A stretch of 64,000 nucleotides of DNA. Source: Streptomyces agglomeratus (lineage in GTDB: Bacteria; Actinomycetota; Actinomycetes; Streptomycetales; Streptomycetaceae). Below the pieces are notes generated by a model, which was given only the letters and a program-made list of their open reading frames with translations, ran no database searches and was not told where the DNA came from. A program made the translations under genes and the position numbers. The stretch covers positions 1,861,001 through 1,925,000 of the forward strand of contig NZ_MEHJ01000001.1 in the NCBI RefSeq assembly GCF_001746415.1, given 5' to 3'. Positions 10,444-19,944 of the stretch are shown in pieces; position 1 is the stretch's first letter; every line of letters starts with the position of its first letter.

Positions 10444-12828
10444 TCAGGTACCGGTGAGGTGCTCGGGCCGCACCGGCGTCCTGTTGAGTTCCAGACCCGT
10501 CGCGTTCCGGATCGCCGCGAGAACGGCCGGGGTCGACGAGAGAGTGGGGGCCTCACCGATGCCGCGCAGCCCGTAGGGCGCGTGCTCGTCGGCGAGTTCG
10601 AGCACGTCGACGGGGATGGTCGGCGTGTCGAGGATGGTGGGGATCAGGTAGTCCGTGAAGGAGGGGTTGCGCACCTTCGCGGTCTTCGGGTCGACGATGA
10701 TCTCCTCCATGACCGCGACGCCCAGGCCCTGGGTGGTTCCACCCTGGATCTGGCCGACAACGGACAGCGGGTTGAGCGCCTTGCCGACGTCCTGCGCGCA
10801 GGCCAGCTCGATGACCTTGACCAGACCGAGCTCGGTGTCCACCTCGACGACCGCGCGGTGCGCGGCGAACGAGTACTGGACGTGGCCGTTGCCCTGTCCG
10901 GTCCGCAGGTCGAACGCCTCGGTGGGCCGGTGGCGCCACTCCAGCTCCAGGTCGACCGACTCGCCTTCGAGTACGTCGACCAGGTCGGCCAGCACCTCGC
11001 CGCCGTCGGTGACGACCTTGCCGCCTTCGAGCAGCAGCTCCGCCGTCGCCCAGGCCGGGTGGTACGAGCCGAACTTGGCCCGCCCGATCTCCAGGACCTT
11101 CTCGCGGACGTTCTCGCAGGTGTTCTTGACCGCGCCGCCCGTGACGTAGGTCTGGCGGGAGGCGGACGTGGAGCCCGCCGAGCCGACCTGGGTGTCGGCC
11201 GGGTTGATCGTCACCTGCGTGACGCCGAGCTCGGTGCGGGCGATCTGCGCGTGGACGGTGACACCGCCCTGGCCGACCTCCGCCATCGCGGTGTGCACGG
11301 TCGCGACCGGCTCGCCGTTGATGACCTCCATCCGCACGCGGGCGGTGGAGTAGTCGTCGAAGCCCTCGGAGAAGCCGACGTTCTTGATGCCGACCGCGTA
11401 GCCGATGCCGCGTACGACGCCTTCGCCGTGCGTGGTGTTCGACAGACCGCCGGGCAGGGCGCGTACATCGGCCTGCTCGCCGGCCGCCAGCCACTGCTGC
11501 TCGGGCGGCAGCGGCATGGCCTTGACGCGGCGCAGCAGCTCGGCGACGGGCGCCGGGGAGTCGCACGGCTGGCCGGTGGGCAGGAGCGTGCCCTGCTCCA
11601 TGGCGTTGAGCCTGCGGAACTCCACCGGGTCCATGTCGAGCTTCGCCGCGAGCTTGTCCATCTGCGCCTCGTACGCGAAGCACGCCTGGACCGCGCCGAA
11701 GCCGCGCATGGCGCCACAGGGCGGGTTGTTCGTGTAGAGCGCGATGGCCTCGATGTCGACGCTGTCGATGACGTACGGGCCGGCGCTCAGCGACGAGGCG
11801 TTGCCGACGACCGCCGGGGAGGCCGACGCGTAGGCGCCGCCGTCCAGCACGATCCGGCACTTCATGTGCGTGAGCTTGCCGTCCTTGGTCGCGCCGTGCT
11901 CGTACCAGAGCTTCGCCGGGTGGCGGTGCACGTGGCCGAAGAAGGACTCGAACCGGTTGTAGACGATCTTGACCGGCTTGCCGGTGCGCAGGGCGAGCAG
12001 GCACGCGTGGATCTGCATCGAGATGTCCTCGCGGCCGCCGAAGGCACCGCCGACGCCGGAGAGCGTCATGCGGACCTTCTCCTCGGGCAGGCCGAGGACG
12101 GGGGCGATCTGCTTGAGGTCCGAGTGCAGCCACTGGGTGGCGACGTACAGGTCGACGCCGCCGTCCTCGCCGGGTACGGCCATGCCGGACTCGGGGCCGA
12201 GGAACGCCTGGTCCTGCATGCCGAAGACGTACTCGCCGGAGACGATGACGTCGGCGCGCTTGGCGGCCTCGTCGGCGTCGCCGCGGACGATCGGCTGGCG
12301 GTGCACGATGTTCGGGTGCGGGACGTGACCGATGTGGTGGTCGTCGCGGCCCTCGTGGATCAGCAGCGCGTCGGGCGCGGTGGCCGACGCCTCGTCGGTG
12401 ATGACGGGCAGCTCGGCGTAGTCGACCTTGATCTTGGCGGCGGCGCGGCGCGCCGTCTCCGGGTGGTCGGCGGCGACGATGGCGACCGGCTCGCCGTGGT
12501 GGCGGACCTTGCCGTGGGCGAGAACCGGGGTGTCCTGGATCTCCAGGCCGTAGTTCTTGACCTCGGTGGGCAGGTCGTCGTACGTGAGCACGGCGTACAC
12601 GCCGGGCATGGCGAGCGCCTCGGCCGTGTCGATCGACCGGATCTCGGCGTGCGCGGTGGTGGACCGGAGCGTGTAGCCCCAGAGCATGTCCTCGTGCCAC
12701 ATGTCCGAGGAGTAGGCGAACTCGCCGGTGACCTTCAGGGTGCCGTCGGGGCGGAGCGTGGACTCGCCGATGCCGCCCTTGGTCTTCGAACCCTGCTTGA
12801 TGCTGGTGGGGGTACCTGTGACGCCCAT
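10444..12828 (-). CDS. xanthine dehydrogenase molybdenum-cofactor subunit
   Basis: A 794-residue large subunit of the xanthine oxidase family, which hydroxylates hypoxanthine/xanthine to urate. Visible are an N-terminal a/b hammerhead (GVYAVLTYDDLPTEV), the cofactor-binding GVGGAFGGREDISMQ, a second binding segment near GSAGSTSASRQTYVTGG, and the catalytic glutamate near the C-terminus in LRGIGEAPTLSSTPAV. It begins four bases after the 2Fe-2S subunit stop and ends the tightly packed three-subunit cluster. The separate three-gene layout is standard for actinomycete enzymes. Confidence 0.93.
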   Translation of the reverse strand: MGVTGTPTSIKQGSKTKGGIGESTLRPDGTLKVTGEFAYSSDMWHEDMLWGYTLRSTTAHAEIRSIDTAEALAMPGVYAVLTYDDLPTEVKNYGLEIQDTPVLAHGKVRHHGEPVAIVAADHPETARRAAAKIKVDYAELPVITDEASATAPDALLIHEGRDDHHIGHVPHPNIVHRQPIVRGDADEAAKRADVIVSGEYVFGMQDQAFLGPESGMAVPGEDGGVDLYVATQWLHSDLKQIAPVLGLPEEKVRMTLSGVGGAFGGREDISMQIHACLLALRTGKPVKIVYNRFESFFGHVHRHPAKLWYEHGATKDGKLTHMKCRIVLDGGAYASASPAVVGNASSLSAGPYVIDSVDIEAIALYTNNPPCGAMRGFGAVQACFAYEAQMDKLAAKLDMDPVEFRRLNAMEQGTLLPTGQPCDSPAPVAELLRRVKAMPLPPEQQWLAAGEQADVRALPGGLSNTTHGEGVVRGIGYAVGIKNVGFSEGFDDYSTARVRMEVINGEPVATVHTAMAEVGQGGVTVHAQIARTELGVTQVTINPADTQVGSAGSTSASRQTYVTGGAVKNTCENVREKVLEIGRAKFGSYHPAWATAELLLEGGKVVTDGGEVLADLVDVLEGESVDLELEWRHRPTEAFDLRTGQGNGHVQYSFAAHRAVVEVDTELGLVKVIELACAQDVGKALNPLSVVGQIQGGTTQGLGVAVMEEIIVDPKTAKVRNPSFTDYLIPTILDTPTIPVDVLELADEHAPYGLRGIGEAPTLSSTPAVLAAIRNATGLELNRTPVRPEHLTGT

Positions 12829-12831
12829 GGA

Positions 12832-13434
<603 letters not shown>

Positions 13435-13436
13435 TG

Positions 13437-14327
13437 CTATGCAGCTCCTTCAAGCGTGCGGCCGTTGCCGCGGTACTGCTCCCAGGTCCAGCCCAGCGTG
13501 CGGCGGGCCATGATGCCGACCGCGTGGCGGCGGTACTTCGCGGTGCCGCGCACGTCGTCGATCGGGTTGCAGGCACCGGAGGCGAGCTCCGCGAACTGCT
13601 TGGCGATCGAAGGGGTGATGATCTTGCCGCTCTCCCAGAACCCGCCCTCTTCAAGCGCGGCGTTCAGGAAGTCCTCGGCGGCGCGGGCGCGCAGCGGGGT
13701 CGGGGCGGCGGAACCGATGCCGGTCTTCACCGTGCGGGTCTCGGGGTGCAGCGCGATGCCGAACGCGCAGACCGCGATGACCATGGCGTTACGGGTACCC
13801 ACCTTGGAGAACTGCTGCGGACCGTCGGCCTTCTTGATATGGACGCTTTTGATCAGCTCGTCCGGCTCCAGCGCGTTGCGCTTCACGCCGGTGTAGAACT
13901 CCTCCACCGGGATGAGGCGCGTTCCGCGTACCGACTCGGCCTCGACCTCGGCGCCCGCGGACAGCAGGGCGGGGTGCGAGTCACCGGCGGGGGAAGCCGC
14001 GCCGAGGTTTCCGCCGACCGAGCCGCGGTTGCGGATCTGGGGCGATCCGACGGTGTGGGCGGCGAGCGCGAGGCCCGGCAGTTCCGCCCGCAGGTGGTCC
14101 ATGATCTGGGTGTACGGGACGGAGGCACCGAGCTGTACGGTCTCCTCGCCCACCTCCCACTCGCGCAGGTCGCTGATGCGATTCAGATCCAGGAGGTACT
14201 CGGGACGGCGGTGGTCGAAGTTGATCTCGACCATGACATCGGTGCCGCCCGCGATGGGCACAGCCGTGGGGTGCTCGGCCTTGGCGGCGAGCGCCTCCTC
14301 CCAGCTGGCGGGGCGAAGGAAGTCCAT
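13437..14327 (-). CDS. xanthine dehydrogenase FAD-binding subunit
   Basis: A 296-residue flavoprotein subunit that passes electrons from the iron-sulfur clusters to NAD. FAD-binding motifs of the CO dehydrogenase flavoprotein family are visible: PIAGGTDVMVEINF near the N-terminus and the pyrophosphate-binding RNRGSVGGNLGAASPAGDSHPALL at about residue 100. It is the first gene of the leftward purine-catabolism unit and is divergent from the PucR regulator across a 357-base region. Confidence 0.93.
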   Translation of the reverse strand: MDFLRPASWEEALAAKAEHPTAVPIAGGTDVMVEINFDHRRPEYLLDLNRISDLREWEVGEETVQLGASVPYTQIMDHLRAELPGLALAAHTVGSPQIRNRGSVGGNLGAASPAGDSHPALLSAGAEVEAESVRGTRLIPVEEFYTGVKRNALEPDELIKSVHIKKADGPQQFSKVGTRNAMVIAVCAFGIALHPETRTVKTGIGSAAPTPLRARAAEDFLNAALEEGGFWESGKIITPSIAKQFAELASGACNPIDDVRGTAKYRRHAVGIMARRTLGWTWEQYRGNGRTLEGAA

Positions 14328-14684
14328 GAGGCTCTCTTCTTCTCAATCGGGTGGTTCGCGTATCGCTGGGGCTGGAGACGGCCAACCGCCGGCTTGTCGG
14401 CCTGGTGCTCTGAGCCGACCGGGTCGCTCTGAGGCGTTCATCTGCCGTTCACGTGGCTTGGCCCAAGTACACCGCCGGGGCTTCGCCTGGTGCAGTCACC
14501 GAAACCATGAAGGAGTTGGCTGGTGACTGCTCACGTCTTGTAGATTCGAACGAAAGGCGAAGCTCTGTCGCCTCACGGCTTTCCTCCGGAAACACCAAGC
14601 ACGGCCTCCGGGACCGGCAAGCACGCCTTCGGGCCACCACTAACAGCATCCATCCACCACGAGACAGATCGGCGGCGAACACCC
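14328..14684. promoter_or_regulatory. divergent promoter region between xdh operon and pucR-type gene
   Basis: This 357-base gene-free stretch must hold the promoters of both divergent units and probably the PucR-type operator. I could not single out a clear inverted repeat or promoter hexamers by eye. Confidence 0.6.
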
Positions 14685-16424
14685 ATGCGGCTGCGCGCAC
14701 TGCTTGAGACCGAAGCGCTGGGCCTGCGGCTGCTCGGCGGCGAGGAAGAACTCGACCGCACCGTGCGCGGTGTGATGACGACCGACCTGCGGGACCCCAG
14801 CCGCTATCTGTCCGGCGGCGAGCTGGTCCTCACCGGTCTGGCGTGGCGGCGTGACGCCGAGGACTCGGAGCCCTTCGTACGGATCCTGGCGGGCGCGGGC
14901 GTCGCCGGGCTCGCGGCGGGCGAGGCGGAGCTCGGAGCCATCCCGGGCGACCTGGTGGAGGCGTGCGTACGTCACCGGCTGCCGCTCTTCGCGGTCCGGG
15001 AGGCCGTCGCCTTCGCGACCATCACCGAGCACGTGGTGCGCCAGGTGTCGGGCGAGCGGGCCGGTGACCTGGCGGCGGTCGTCGACCGTCACCGCAGGCT
15101 GATGACCTCGGGCCCGGCGGGCGGCGGCCCCGAGGTGGTGCTGGACCTGCTGACCTCCGACCTGGACCTGCGCGCCTGGGTGCTCTCGCCCACCGGCCGC
15201 CAGATCGCGGGCGCCGGCGACCCGCTGCCGCCGGCCGTGGGCGCCGTGCTCGCGGGCGAGCACCTGGCCGCCAGCCGCACCGGGCGCCGGGCGCCGCACC
15301 GGGCCGCCGTGCGGGGCACGACGTACTCGCTGTTCCCGATCAGGAGCGCCGGGCGCGGCGCGGGCGCCGCCGCGGCCGCTTCCCGCGACGTACGCGAGAG
15401 CGTGCTGTCGGACTGGCTGCTGGCGGTGGAGGCGGACGCCGGCGACTGGCCCGCCGCCCGTTTGGACCTGCTCCAGGGGGTGACTCAGCTGATCGCCGTC
15501 GAACGCGACCGGCGTGACGCCGCCCGTACGGTACGCCGCCGCCTCGCCCAGGAGGTCCTGGAGCTGGTGCAGACGGGCGCGGCGCCCGCCGAGATCGCGG
15601 CCCGTCTGCGGGTCGCCGCCCCGGTGCTGCTGCCCGGCCTCGGTTCGGCGCCGCACTGGCAGGTGGTCGTGGCGCGGGTCGACTGGCTGGAAGGCGGCCC
15701 CGGCGGCGCCGGTCCGGCCGCGGCGGTCCCGTCGGGGCCGGTGGCCCAGACGCTGCTGGAGGAAATACTGGTCGACCCGGCGGTGGTCGGTCCCGACTCC
15801 TCCGACCGGATCGCGGTGGCGCACGCGGGGGACGAGGCGATCGCCCTCGTACCGCTGCCGGCGGTCGCCCTGGAGGCGGCGCAGGAGACGGACGGAGACG
15901 GCGGGGGCGACGACGGGGCCTCCCGTGCGGGGCTGCACGCCGACGTACTCCTGGAGGCGGTGCGTGAGCCGCTCTCGGGCGGCCTCGCCGACGACGGGCG
16001 GCTGACACTGGGTGTCAGCGCGGCCGTGCACTCGGCGGAGGGGCTGCGCGGGGCGCTGGAGGAGGCCCGGCATGCCCGCAGGGTCGCGGCGGCGCGCCCC
16101 GGCCGGGTCTGCGCGGCGGGCCACCACGAGCTTGCGTCGCACGTGCTGCTGCTGCCGTTCGTGCCGGACGACGTGCGCCGGGCGTTCACCGCGCGGCTGC
16201 TCGACCCGCTGCGGGACTACGACCGGCGGCACCGGGCGGAACTCATCCCCACCCTCGAAGCGTTCCTCGACTGCGACGGTTCTTGGACGCGGTGCGCGGC
16301 CCGGCTGCATCTGCACGTGAACACCCTGCGCTACCGAGTGGGCAGGATCGAGCAACTGACGGGTCGTGATCTGTCGCGTCTTGAGGACAAGCTGGACTTC
16401 TTCCTCGCCCTGAGGATGAGCTAG
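14685..16424 (+). CDS. PucR family transcriptional regulator of purine catabolism
   Basis: A 579-residue regulator. The N-terminal PucR sensor domain (ALLETEALGLRLLGGEEELDRTVRGVMTTDL and GELVLTGLAWR) is followed by a middle region and the C-terminal PucR-type helix-turn-helix (LIPTLEAFLDCDGSWTRCAARLHLHVNTLRYRVGRIEQLTGRDL). Proteins of this type activate or repress purine-degradation genes in response to pathway intermediates. Divergence from the xdh operon makes that operon its obvious target. The ATG at 14685 starts directly at the conserved domain; its ribosome site is weak. Confidence 0.9.
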   Translation: MRLRALLETEALGLRLLGGEEELDRTVRGVMTTDLRDPSRYLSGGELVLTGLAWRRDAEDSEPFVRILAGAGVAGLAAGEAELGAIPGDLVEACVRHRLPLFAVREAVAFATITEHVVRQVSGERAGDLAAVVDRHRRLMTSGPAGGGPEVVLDLLTSDLDLRAWVLSPTGRQIAGAGDPLPPAVGAVLAGEHLAASRTGRRAPHRAAVRGTTYSLFPIRSAGRGAGAAAAASRDVRESVLSDWLLAVEADAGDWPAARLDLLQGVTQLIAVERDRRDAARTVRRRLAQEVLELVQTGAAPAEIAARLRVAAPVLLPGLGSAPHWQVVVARVDWLEGGPGGAGPAAAVPSGPVAQTLLEEILVDPAVVGPDSSDRIAVAHAGDEAIALVPLPAVALEAAQETDGDGGGDDGASRAGLHADVLLEAVREPLSGGLADDGRLTLGVSAAVHSAEGLRGALEEARHARRVAAARPGRVCAAGHHELASHVLLLPFVPDDVRRAFTARLLDPLRDYDRRHRAELIPTLEAFLDCDGSWTRCAARLHLHVNTLRYRVGRIEQLTGRDLSRLEDKLDFFLALRMS

Positions 16425-16448
16425 CGCGGCCAGGAGGGGGCTTCGGCC

Positions 16449-17012
16449 ATGAGCCGGAACGACAGGCACGACGGGCAGCACGGGCACGACGGGCACGATG
16501 GGCAGCACCGTCACGACGGGCAGGACGGCCCGGACAGCCGCGGCAGACGGTCCATTTCGGTCACCGAGGTCGTCGGCGCGGCGCCGCAGCGGATATTCGA
16601 GCTGCTCGCCACGCCGGCCAGACACGCGGAGCTGGACGGATCGGGCATGCTGCGCGGTTCGGCGCGGGGACCGGAGGTACTGAGCGGTCCGGGTGACCGG
16701 TTCTCCATGGGGATGAGCCGGCGGGGCGTCAAGTACCGCTCGGTCAATGTGGTGGTCGAGTACGAGAGGGACCGGCTCCTCACCTGGGAGACGTGGGGCG
16801 AGGTGGGCGGGCGCCGGCTGGTCGGCGGCCAGCGCTGGCGCTACGAGCTGGAGCCGTCGGGTACGTCGTCGACCCGGGTCACCCACACGTACGACTGGTC
16901 GCGGGCGCGCCTGCCCCGGCTGGTGGTGGAGCTGCCCGGATTCCCGAAGCGGATGCGTCCCGCGATGACCGCGACTCTGGGCCGGCTGGCCTCCCTGACC
17001 GACCGATTGTGA
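16449..17012 (+). CDS. SRPBCC family protein with His/Asp/Gly-rich N-terminus
   Basis: A 187-residue protein. From about residue 34 it has a START/polyketide-cyclase-like fold (SISVTEVVGAAPQRIFELLATPARHAELDGSG and ending MRPAMTATLGRLASLTDRL), a helix-grip pocket that usually binds a small hydrophobic ligand. Its ligand is unknown. The first about 30 residues are a repetitive HDGQHGHDG-type tail that the domain does not need. It could bind metal or be the result of repeat slippage. The gene starts 24 bases after the pucR-type gene, so it may be cotranscribed with it. Confidence 0.75.
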   Translation: MSRNDRHDGQHGHDGHDGQHRHDGQDGPDSRGRRSISVTEVVGAAPQRIFELLATPARHAELDGSGMLRGSARGPEVLSGPGDRFSMGMSRRGVKYRSVNVVVEYERDRLLTWETWGEVGGRRLVGGQRWRYELEPSGTSSTRVTHTYDWSRARLPRLVVELPGFPKRMRPAMTATLGRLASLTDRL

Positions 17013-17126
17013 ATTCGTTCACCTGGGCTCTTGGCCCGGAGTGCCATTCCGTGCTGAGATTCGCCCACTGAGCACGACCGGCTCCATCACTCACAGCTCA
17101 ATGACGTGCTGCTCGGGGAGGGCAAT

Positions 17127-17915
17127 GTGGCGCATCCCGCCATGTCTGGTTCCGGAACGACCGCAGGGGACGGAAGCCCACTCCAGACCGCGGTATGGCG
17201 GCTGCGCTCACGCGGCTGCTGGACCGACGCCGCGGCCCTGCTCGAACCGCATGGGGGCGAAGGTCCCACGCCCGCCGCCGCACTCCAGCGGGCGTCGCTG
17301 CTCGTGGAGCGCTGCCTGTTCACGGAGCGGGGCTGGGCGGAGGCCGAGGACGCCCTGCGTACGGCGGAGGCGGTGGCCCGCAGCGACGACGAGCGGGGCG
17401 CGGCGGCGTGCGAGCGGGGCCAGCTGGCGTACGCGTCGACGGTGCTCGGCGCCCGCGACCGCGCCGACGAGGCGCGCTCCGCGCTCGGCAGGGCCGCTGC
17501 GCTGCTCGCCCCGACGGCGCCGGGCCGCCCGCTCCTGGACTTCCGGCGCGGCCTGGTCGCCGAGCACATCTCCGCATCACCCCAGTCGGCCCGGGCCGCC
17601 TACCGCCGCGCCCACGAGGGTGCGGCGGCGCACGGGGAGACGCTGCTGCTGTCGTTCACGTGGCGGCATCTGGCCGGGCTCTCCCTGCGCGAGGGCGAGT
17701 TGGCGGACGCGCGGCACGGCTTCGCGGAGTCGCTGCGGATACGGGAGGAACTGGGCTACCTGGTCGGCACGGCCCCGGCGCTCGCGGCCCTGGCCGACGC
17801 CGAGCCGGAACCGGAGGCGGCCCGCCTGCGCGCGGAGGCGGGGCGTCTGTTCCGCCTCCTGGGCGGCGTACCGACGTGGCTCGCGGCGCAGCTGACGCCG
17901 TCCGCGGCGGTGTGA
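17127..17915 (+). CDS. alanine-rich TPR-like protein of unknown function
   Basis: About 262 residues, mostly alpha-helical by composition, with repeated A/E/R-rich helices resembling degenerate tetratricopeptide repeats (for example ALRTAEAVARSDDERGAAACERGQLAYAST and LLSFTWRHLAGLSLREGELADARHGFAESLRI). There is no signal peptide and no catalytic motif. I prefer the GTG at 17127 because GGGGAGG lies five bases upstream; the ATG at 17142 is the alternative. It is convergent with a GntR regulator. Its function is not recognised. Confidence 0.7.
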   Translation: MAHPAMSGSGTTAGDGSPLQTAVWRLRSRGCWTDAAALLEPHGGEGPTPAAALQRASLLVERCLFTERGWAEAEDALRTAEAVARSDDERGAAACERGQLAYASTVLGARDRADEARSALGRAAALLAPTAPGRPLLDFRRGLVAEHISASPQSARAAYRRAHEGAAAHGETLLLSFTWRHLAGLSLREGELADARHGFAESLRIREELGYLVGTAPALAALADAEPEPEAARLRAEAGRLFRLLGGVPTWLAAQLTPSAAV

Positions 17916-17942
17916 GCACCCCGGCGGTCGTCGCCGCCGTGT

Positions 17943-18701
17943 TCAGCGGTCGGCGCCCGCGAAGTGTTCGCGGACCAGCGACTGAACCACCGTCAGGTCC
18001 TGCGCCGCCAGGGCGTCCAGCAGGGCCAGGTGCTCGGACGCGTCCGCCAGGAGGTCGGCCCGGCGGGCCAGCGGGTCGCCGGTGAGCAGCGGCCACTGGG
18101 AGCGGCGGTGGAGATCGTCGGCGACGGTGACGAGCTGGTGGTTGCCGGAGAGGGAGAGGACCGCGCGGTGGAACGCGCGGTCCGACTCGGCGTATGCCGC
18201 CCGGTTGCCGGTGGCCGCCGCCGCGGTGGTGGCCTCGGCCAGCGGGCGCAGCTCGCACCAGCGGGCGGCCGGAACCGTACGGGCCAGCCGGAGCATGACC
18301 GGAACCTCGATCAGGGCGCGCACCTCCGCCAGCTCGGCGAGCTCCGTCGCGCTGCGGACCGTGACGCGGAAGCCGCGGTTCGGTACGACCTCCACGGCGC
18401 CCTCCAGCGCCAATTGCAGCATCGCCTCGCGCACCGGGGTCGCGGAGACACCGAAGCGGGCGCCGAGGGCGGGGCCGGAGTAGACCTCGCCGGGTGCCAG
18501 CTCACCGCTCACCAGGGCGGCGCGCAGGGCGTCGAGGATCTGACCGCGCACCGAGTGGCGCTGTACGGCGCGGGGCGCCGGGGGCTCGCTGTGCGTGTGT
18601 TCGCCGCGCGCCTGCTCCGGCACGCGCTGGGCAGACGGCATCGGCGCGGCGGCGGGCCGGTACCCGTGCGCCGCGTCGCGCGGTCCGCCCTGCTGCTCCA
18701 T
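17943..18701 (-). CDS. GntR family transcriptional regulator (FCD/FadR subfamily)
   Basis: 252 residues. The N-terminal winged helix spans about residues 50-115 (RGQILDALRAALVSGELAPGE, then LGARFGVSATPVREAMLQLALEGAVEVVPNRGFRV). The C-terminal all-helical FCD ligand domain includes AYAESDRAFHRAVLSLSGNHQLVTV, whose Asp/His residues usually hold a metal. The ATG at 18699-18701 is preceded by GGAAGGA and is preferred to the longer open frame. It lies back to back with the FhuF-like gene, with an iron box between them. No catabolic operon adjoins it, so its target is unclear. Confidence 0.88.
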   Translation of the reverse strand: MEQQGGPRDAAHGYRPAAAPMPSAQRVPEQARGEHTHSEPPAPRAVQRHSVRGQILDALRAALVSGELAPGEVYSGPALGARFGVSATPVREAMLQLALEGAVEVVPNRGFRVTVRSATELAELAEVRALIEVPVMLRLARTVPAARWCELRPLAEATTAAAATGNRAAYAESDRAFHRAVLSLSGNHQLVTVADDLHRRSQWPLLTGDPLARRADLLADASEHLALLDALAAQDLTVVQSLVREHFAGADR

Positions 18702-18811
18702 GGGGAGTCCTTCCGGTGCTGTGTCCTTTATGCACGATAGGCGCCCGCGAGCCGATCCGGGGGCCCGGGGGTGTCCCGGAGTAGACAAGGGCAAACATCG
18801 AATCCATCGGG

Positions 18812-18830
18812 TAAGGTAAGGCTTACCTGC
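18812..18830. promoter_or_regulatory. iron box (DmdR/IdeR operator)
   Basis: TAAGGTAAGGCTTACCTGC closely resembles the 19-bp actinomycete iron-box consensus (TTAGGTTAGGCTMACCTAA). It lies 28 bases ahead of the preferred start of the FhuF-like reductase. This predicts repression by iron-loaded DmdR. Confidence 0.8.
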
Positions 18831-18858
18831 AAACGATCGCGATTCGGTGGTCCCCTGC

Positions 18859-19740
18859 ATGACCGTCCCCGCCCTGCTCCCCGGCGTCGCCACCTCCCCC
18901 GTCGCGGCCTCCTACGCCCGCCTCACGGATGTCTTCTCCGGGCTGCGCGTCGACGAGCTGGCGGACGGGGAGCAGGCGCCCCGGGGCGGCGGCTGGGTCG
19001 GCGCCGCGGAGCTCGCGGCCGGCGGTGGCGCCCTCGACGCCTTCCTGGCCTGGGACAACGCACAGGTTCTGCGCGACTACGGGCAACAGGCCCGCCCCGA
19101 CGTCGTGGCGAGTTTCGGTCTGCACCGGTACGCGTGGCCCGCCTGCCTGCTCATCACCGTGCCGTGGTTCCTGCACCGCCGGGTGCCGCGCGCGCCCGTC
19201 GAGGACGTCTCCTTCCAGCGCACCCTGGGCCGGATGGCGGTACAGGTACAGGAATTCGCCTGCCTGCCCGGTGACCCGGCCGCTTCCCTGCCGGGCGCCC
19301 GCGTCGTACCGGACGAGGAGGCCCTGCGCGGTGAGGTGCGGGACGCGGTGGCGCAGCACCTCGGCCCCGTGCTGGAAGGCTTCGGACCGCGCATGCGGCG
19401 CGGGAAGCGCGCGCTGTGGGGCATGGCGACGGACGAGATCGTGGAAGGGCTCTGGTACGTCGCTCACCTGCTCGGTGAGGAGCGGCGCGCCATGCGGGAA
19501 CTGGAGGCGCTCCTGCCGGGTACGACCAAGCCGTACGCGGGGACGGCGGGCTTCCGCGAACTGACGGGCCCTGACGGCGAGTCGCTGCCGACCCGCGACC
19601 GCGCGAGCTGCTGCCTCTTCTACACGCTGCGCCCCGAGGACACCTGCGTGACGTGTCCGCGTACGTGCGACGCCGACCGCGTACGCAAGCTGAGCGAGGA
19701 GGCCGCGGCGAGCGCGGCGTCCGTCGCGACCGCGGTCTAA
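18859..19740 (+). CDS. FhuF-like [2Fe-2S] ferric-siderophore reductase
   Basis: A 293-residue cytoplasmic protein of the FhuF type, which reduces iron in imported ferric siderophores. The C-terminus carries the characteristic 2Fe-2S site with cysteines arranged CC-x10-C-x2-C (ASCCLFY, then DTCVTCPRTC). The central region with ALWGMATDEIVEGLWYVAHLLGEE is family-like. I use the ATG at 18859; an in-frame start at 18847 is possible. The upstream iron box supports a role in iron acquisition. No transporter gene is adjacent. Confidence 0.88.
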   Translation: MTVPALLPGVATSPVAASYARLTDVFSGLRVDELADGEQAPRGGGWVGAAELAAGGGALDAFLAWDNAQVLRDYGQQARPDVVASFGLHRYAWPACLLITVPWFLHRRVPRAPVEDVSFQRTLGRMAVQVQEFACLPGDPAASLPGARVVPDEEALRGEVRDAVAQHLGPVLEGFGPRMRRGKRALWGMATDEIVEGLWYVAHLLGEERRAMRELEALLPGTTKPYAGTAGFRELTGPDGESLPTRDRASCCLFYTLRPEDTCVTCPRTCDADRVRKLSEEAAASAASVATAV

Positions 19741-19944
19741 CGGGAGCCCTCGGCACGCCACCCGATCAGGTGGCATAAATCGAACGCAACAGGCCGTGTC
19801 CGTACGGTGGTTCGACCAGATGGCACCTATTCGCGTGCCCTGGCACTCCCTTGGCGTTCTCTTGCACCGAAAGCCCCTTTGGGCCACTTGGGTTCCGCCA
19901 ATATGGCGCCCGAAACGCTCTGCCGCGATGCAAGGGACACCGCA

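Noticed and set aside
17922..17939. Terminator between the TPR-like and GntR genes
   Set aside because: The stem is only six base pairs with a six-base loop, too weak to claim.
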